NCBI RefSeq assembly: GCF_000426545.1
Contig: NZ_AUFO01000020.1
Coordinates: forward strand, 1-64,000
Direction of reading: 5' to 3'
Origin: Paenibacillus massiliensis subsp. panacisoli DSM 21345
GTDB taxonomy: Bacteria; Bacillota; Bacilli; Paenibacillales; Paenibacillaceae
Length of the DNA stretch: 64,000 nucleotides
The number at the start of each line of letters is the position of its first letter. Position 1 is the first letter of the stretch. The translations under genes and the position numbers were made by a program. Below are positions 63,766 to 64,000 of the stretch, piece after piece. The notes beneath the pieces were generated by a model that saw nothing but the letters and a program-made list of their open reading frames with translations, was not told the DNA's origin and searched no databases.

Positions 63766-64000
63766 ATGGATGCAATGGTTCTTGGATTCAAGGAAATGGA
63801 CACAGCACAGCTATCGCTCGTCGGGGGAAAAGGGCTGCACTTGGGTGAATTGTCAAAAATTCAAGGAATACAAGTGCCAGAAGGCTTTTGCGTTACAACG
63901 CTGGGCTATAAATTGGCGATCGAGCGCAACCCAACACTTCAGGCATTACTGGAGCAATTGGCACTGCTAACGGTTGCGGAGCAAGAGCGCATTAGCGACA
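63766..64000 (+). CDS. ppsA: Phosphoenolpyruvate-synthase-like protein, N-terminal part only
   Basis: The window cuts this gene after about 78 codons. The start MDAMVLGFKEMDTAQLSLVGGKGLHLGELSKIQGIQVPEGFCVTT has the VGGKGxNLGEL motif of the ATP-grasp domain of PEP synthase, and also of rifampicin phosphotransferases (Rph), which share this lead. The rest needed to separate them (the His domain and PEP or drug-binding domain) is out of view. ATG 63766 follows TTAGGAGAG. PEP synthase makes PEP from pyruvate and ATP. Confidence 0.7.
   Translation, partial: MDAMVLGFKEMDTAQLSLVGGKGLHLGELSKIQGIQVPEGFCVTTLGYKLAIERNPTLQALLEQLALLTVAEQERISD

Overview
The window looks like chromosomal DNA of a spore-forming, plant-polysaccharide-degrading Firmicute, most likely Paenibacillus or a close relative. 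The evidence is strong GGAGG-type ribosome sites, two CotF-type spore-coat genes, CUT1 sugar ABC transporters without their own ATPase, many AraC-type regulators and repeated families of unsaturated-uronyl hydrolases. No rRNA, tRNA or CRISPR array was recognised.

Layout. 0-1.1 kb: the 3' end of an IS3-family transposase, an HxlR regulator and a frameshifted MmcQ/YjbR gene. 1.2-7.2 kb: an MBL-fold hydrolase, an AraC-type regulator, an SDR oxidoreductase, a divergent pair of CotF-like coat genes and an amino-acid permease. 7.3-10.2 kb: a worn region with an unrecognised ORF, an IS5-type transposase remnant, a LysE-type exporter with an apparent ATT start, and a histidine kinase whose response regulator survives only as its last dozen codons. 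10.2-14.4 kb: a GH105 hydrolase, an esterase-like alpha/beta hydrolase, and a YtkA-like lipoprotein with a PepSY membrane protein.

14.5-30.4 kb is a large carbohydrate locus: an RpiR/MurR regulator divergent from two Gfo/Idh/MocA dehydrogenases, an orphan NTF2-fold immunity-like gene, an LplB/YtcP/LplA-type transporter, a membrane-bound AraC sensor-regulator, an unclassified 700-residue six-hairpin glycosidase, a YteR-like GH105 and a GH95 enzyme. The proposed logic is import of unsaturated pectic (rhamnogalacturonan-type) oligosaccharides, followed by cytoplasmic removal of the unsaturated uronate, fucose/galactose-type side groups and other sugars, and oxidation of the products. 38.6-48.8 kb holds three related modules: an SGNH esterase plus GH105 with a divergent AraC; an AraC plus a GH105-GH112 operon under a near-perfect cre site; and a permease relic. 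Its GH112 phosphorylase next to a rhamnogalacturonyl hydrolase suggests a galactosyl-rhamnose phosphorylase.

Between and after these lie a peptidase S51-like gene, two GNAT genes, a second HxlR, a secreted alpha-carbonic anhydrase and a MarR-regulated heterodimeric ABC exporter. Further on are an aldo-keto reductase with a divergent MerR, a membrane diguanylate cyclase, a DUF6376-type lipoprotein, a PGTEQ-repeat secreted protein, a CMD/cupin pair, an AraC/EamA pair and csaA. The window ends with a cydABDC-type operon (bb'-like quinol oxidase plus thiol exporter) and the start of a PEP-synthase-like gene. Because the window was read by eye, family names rest on motifs and remembered family features, not on database searches.
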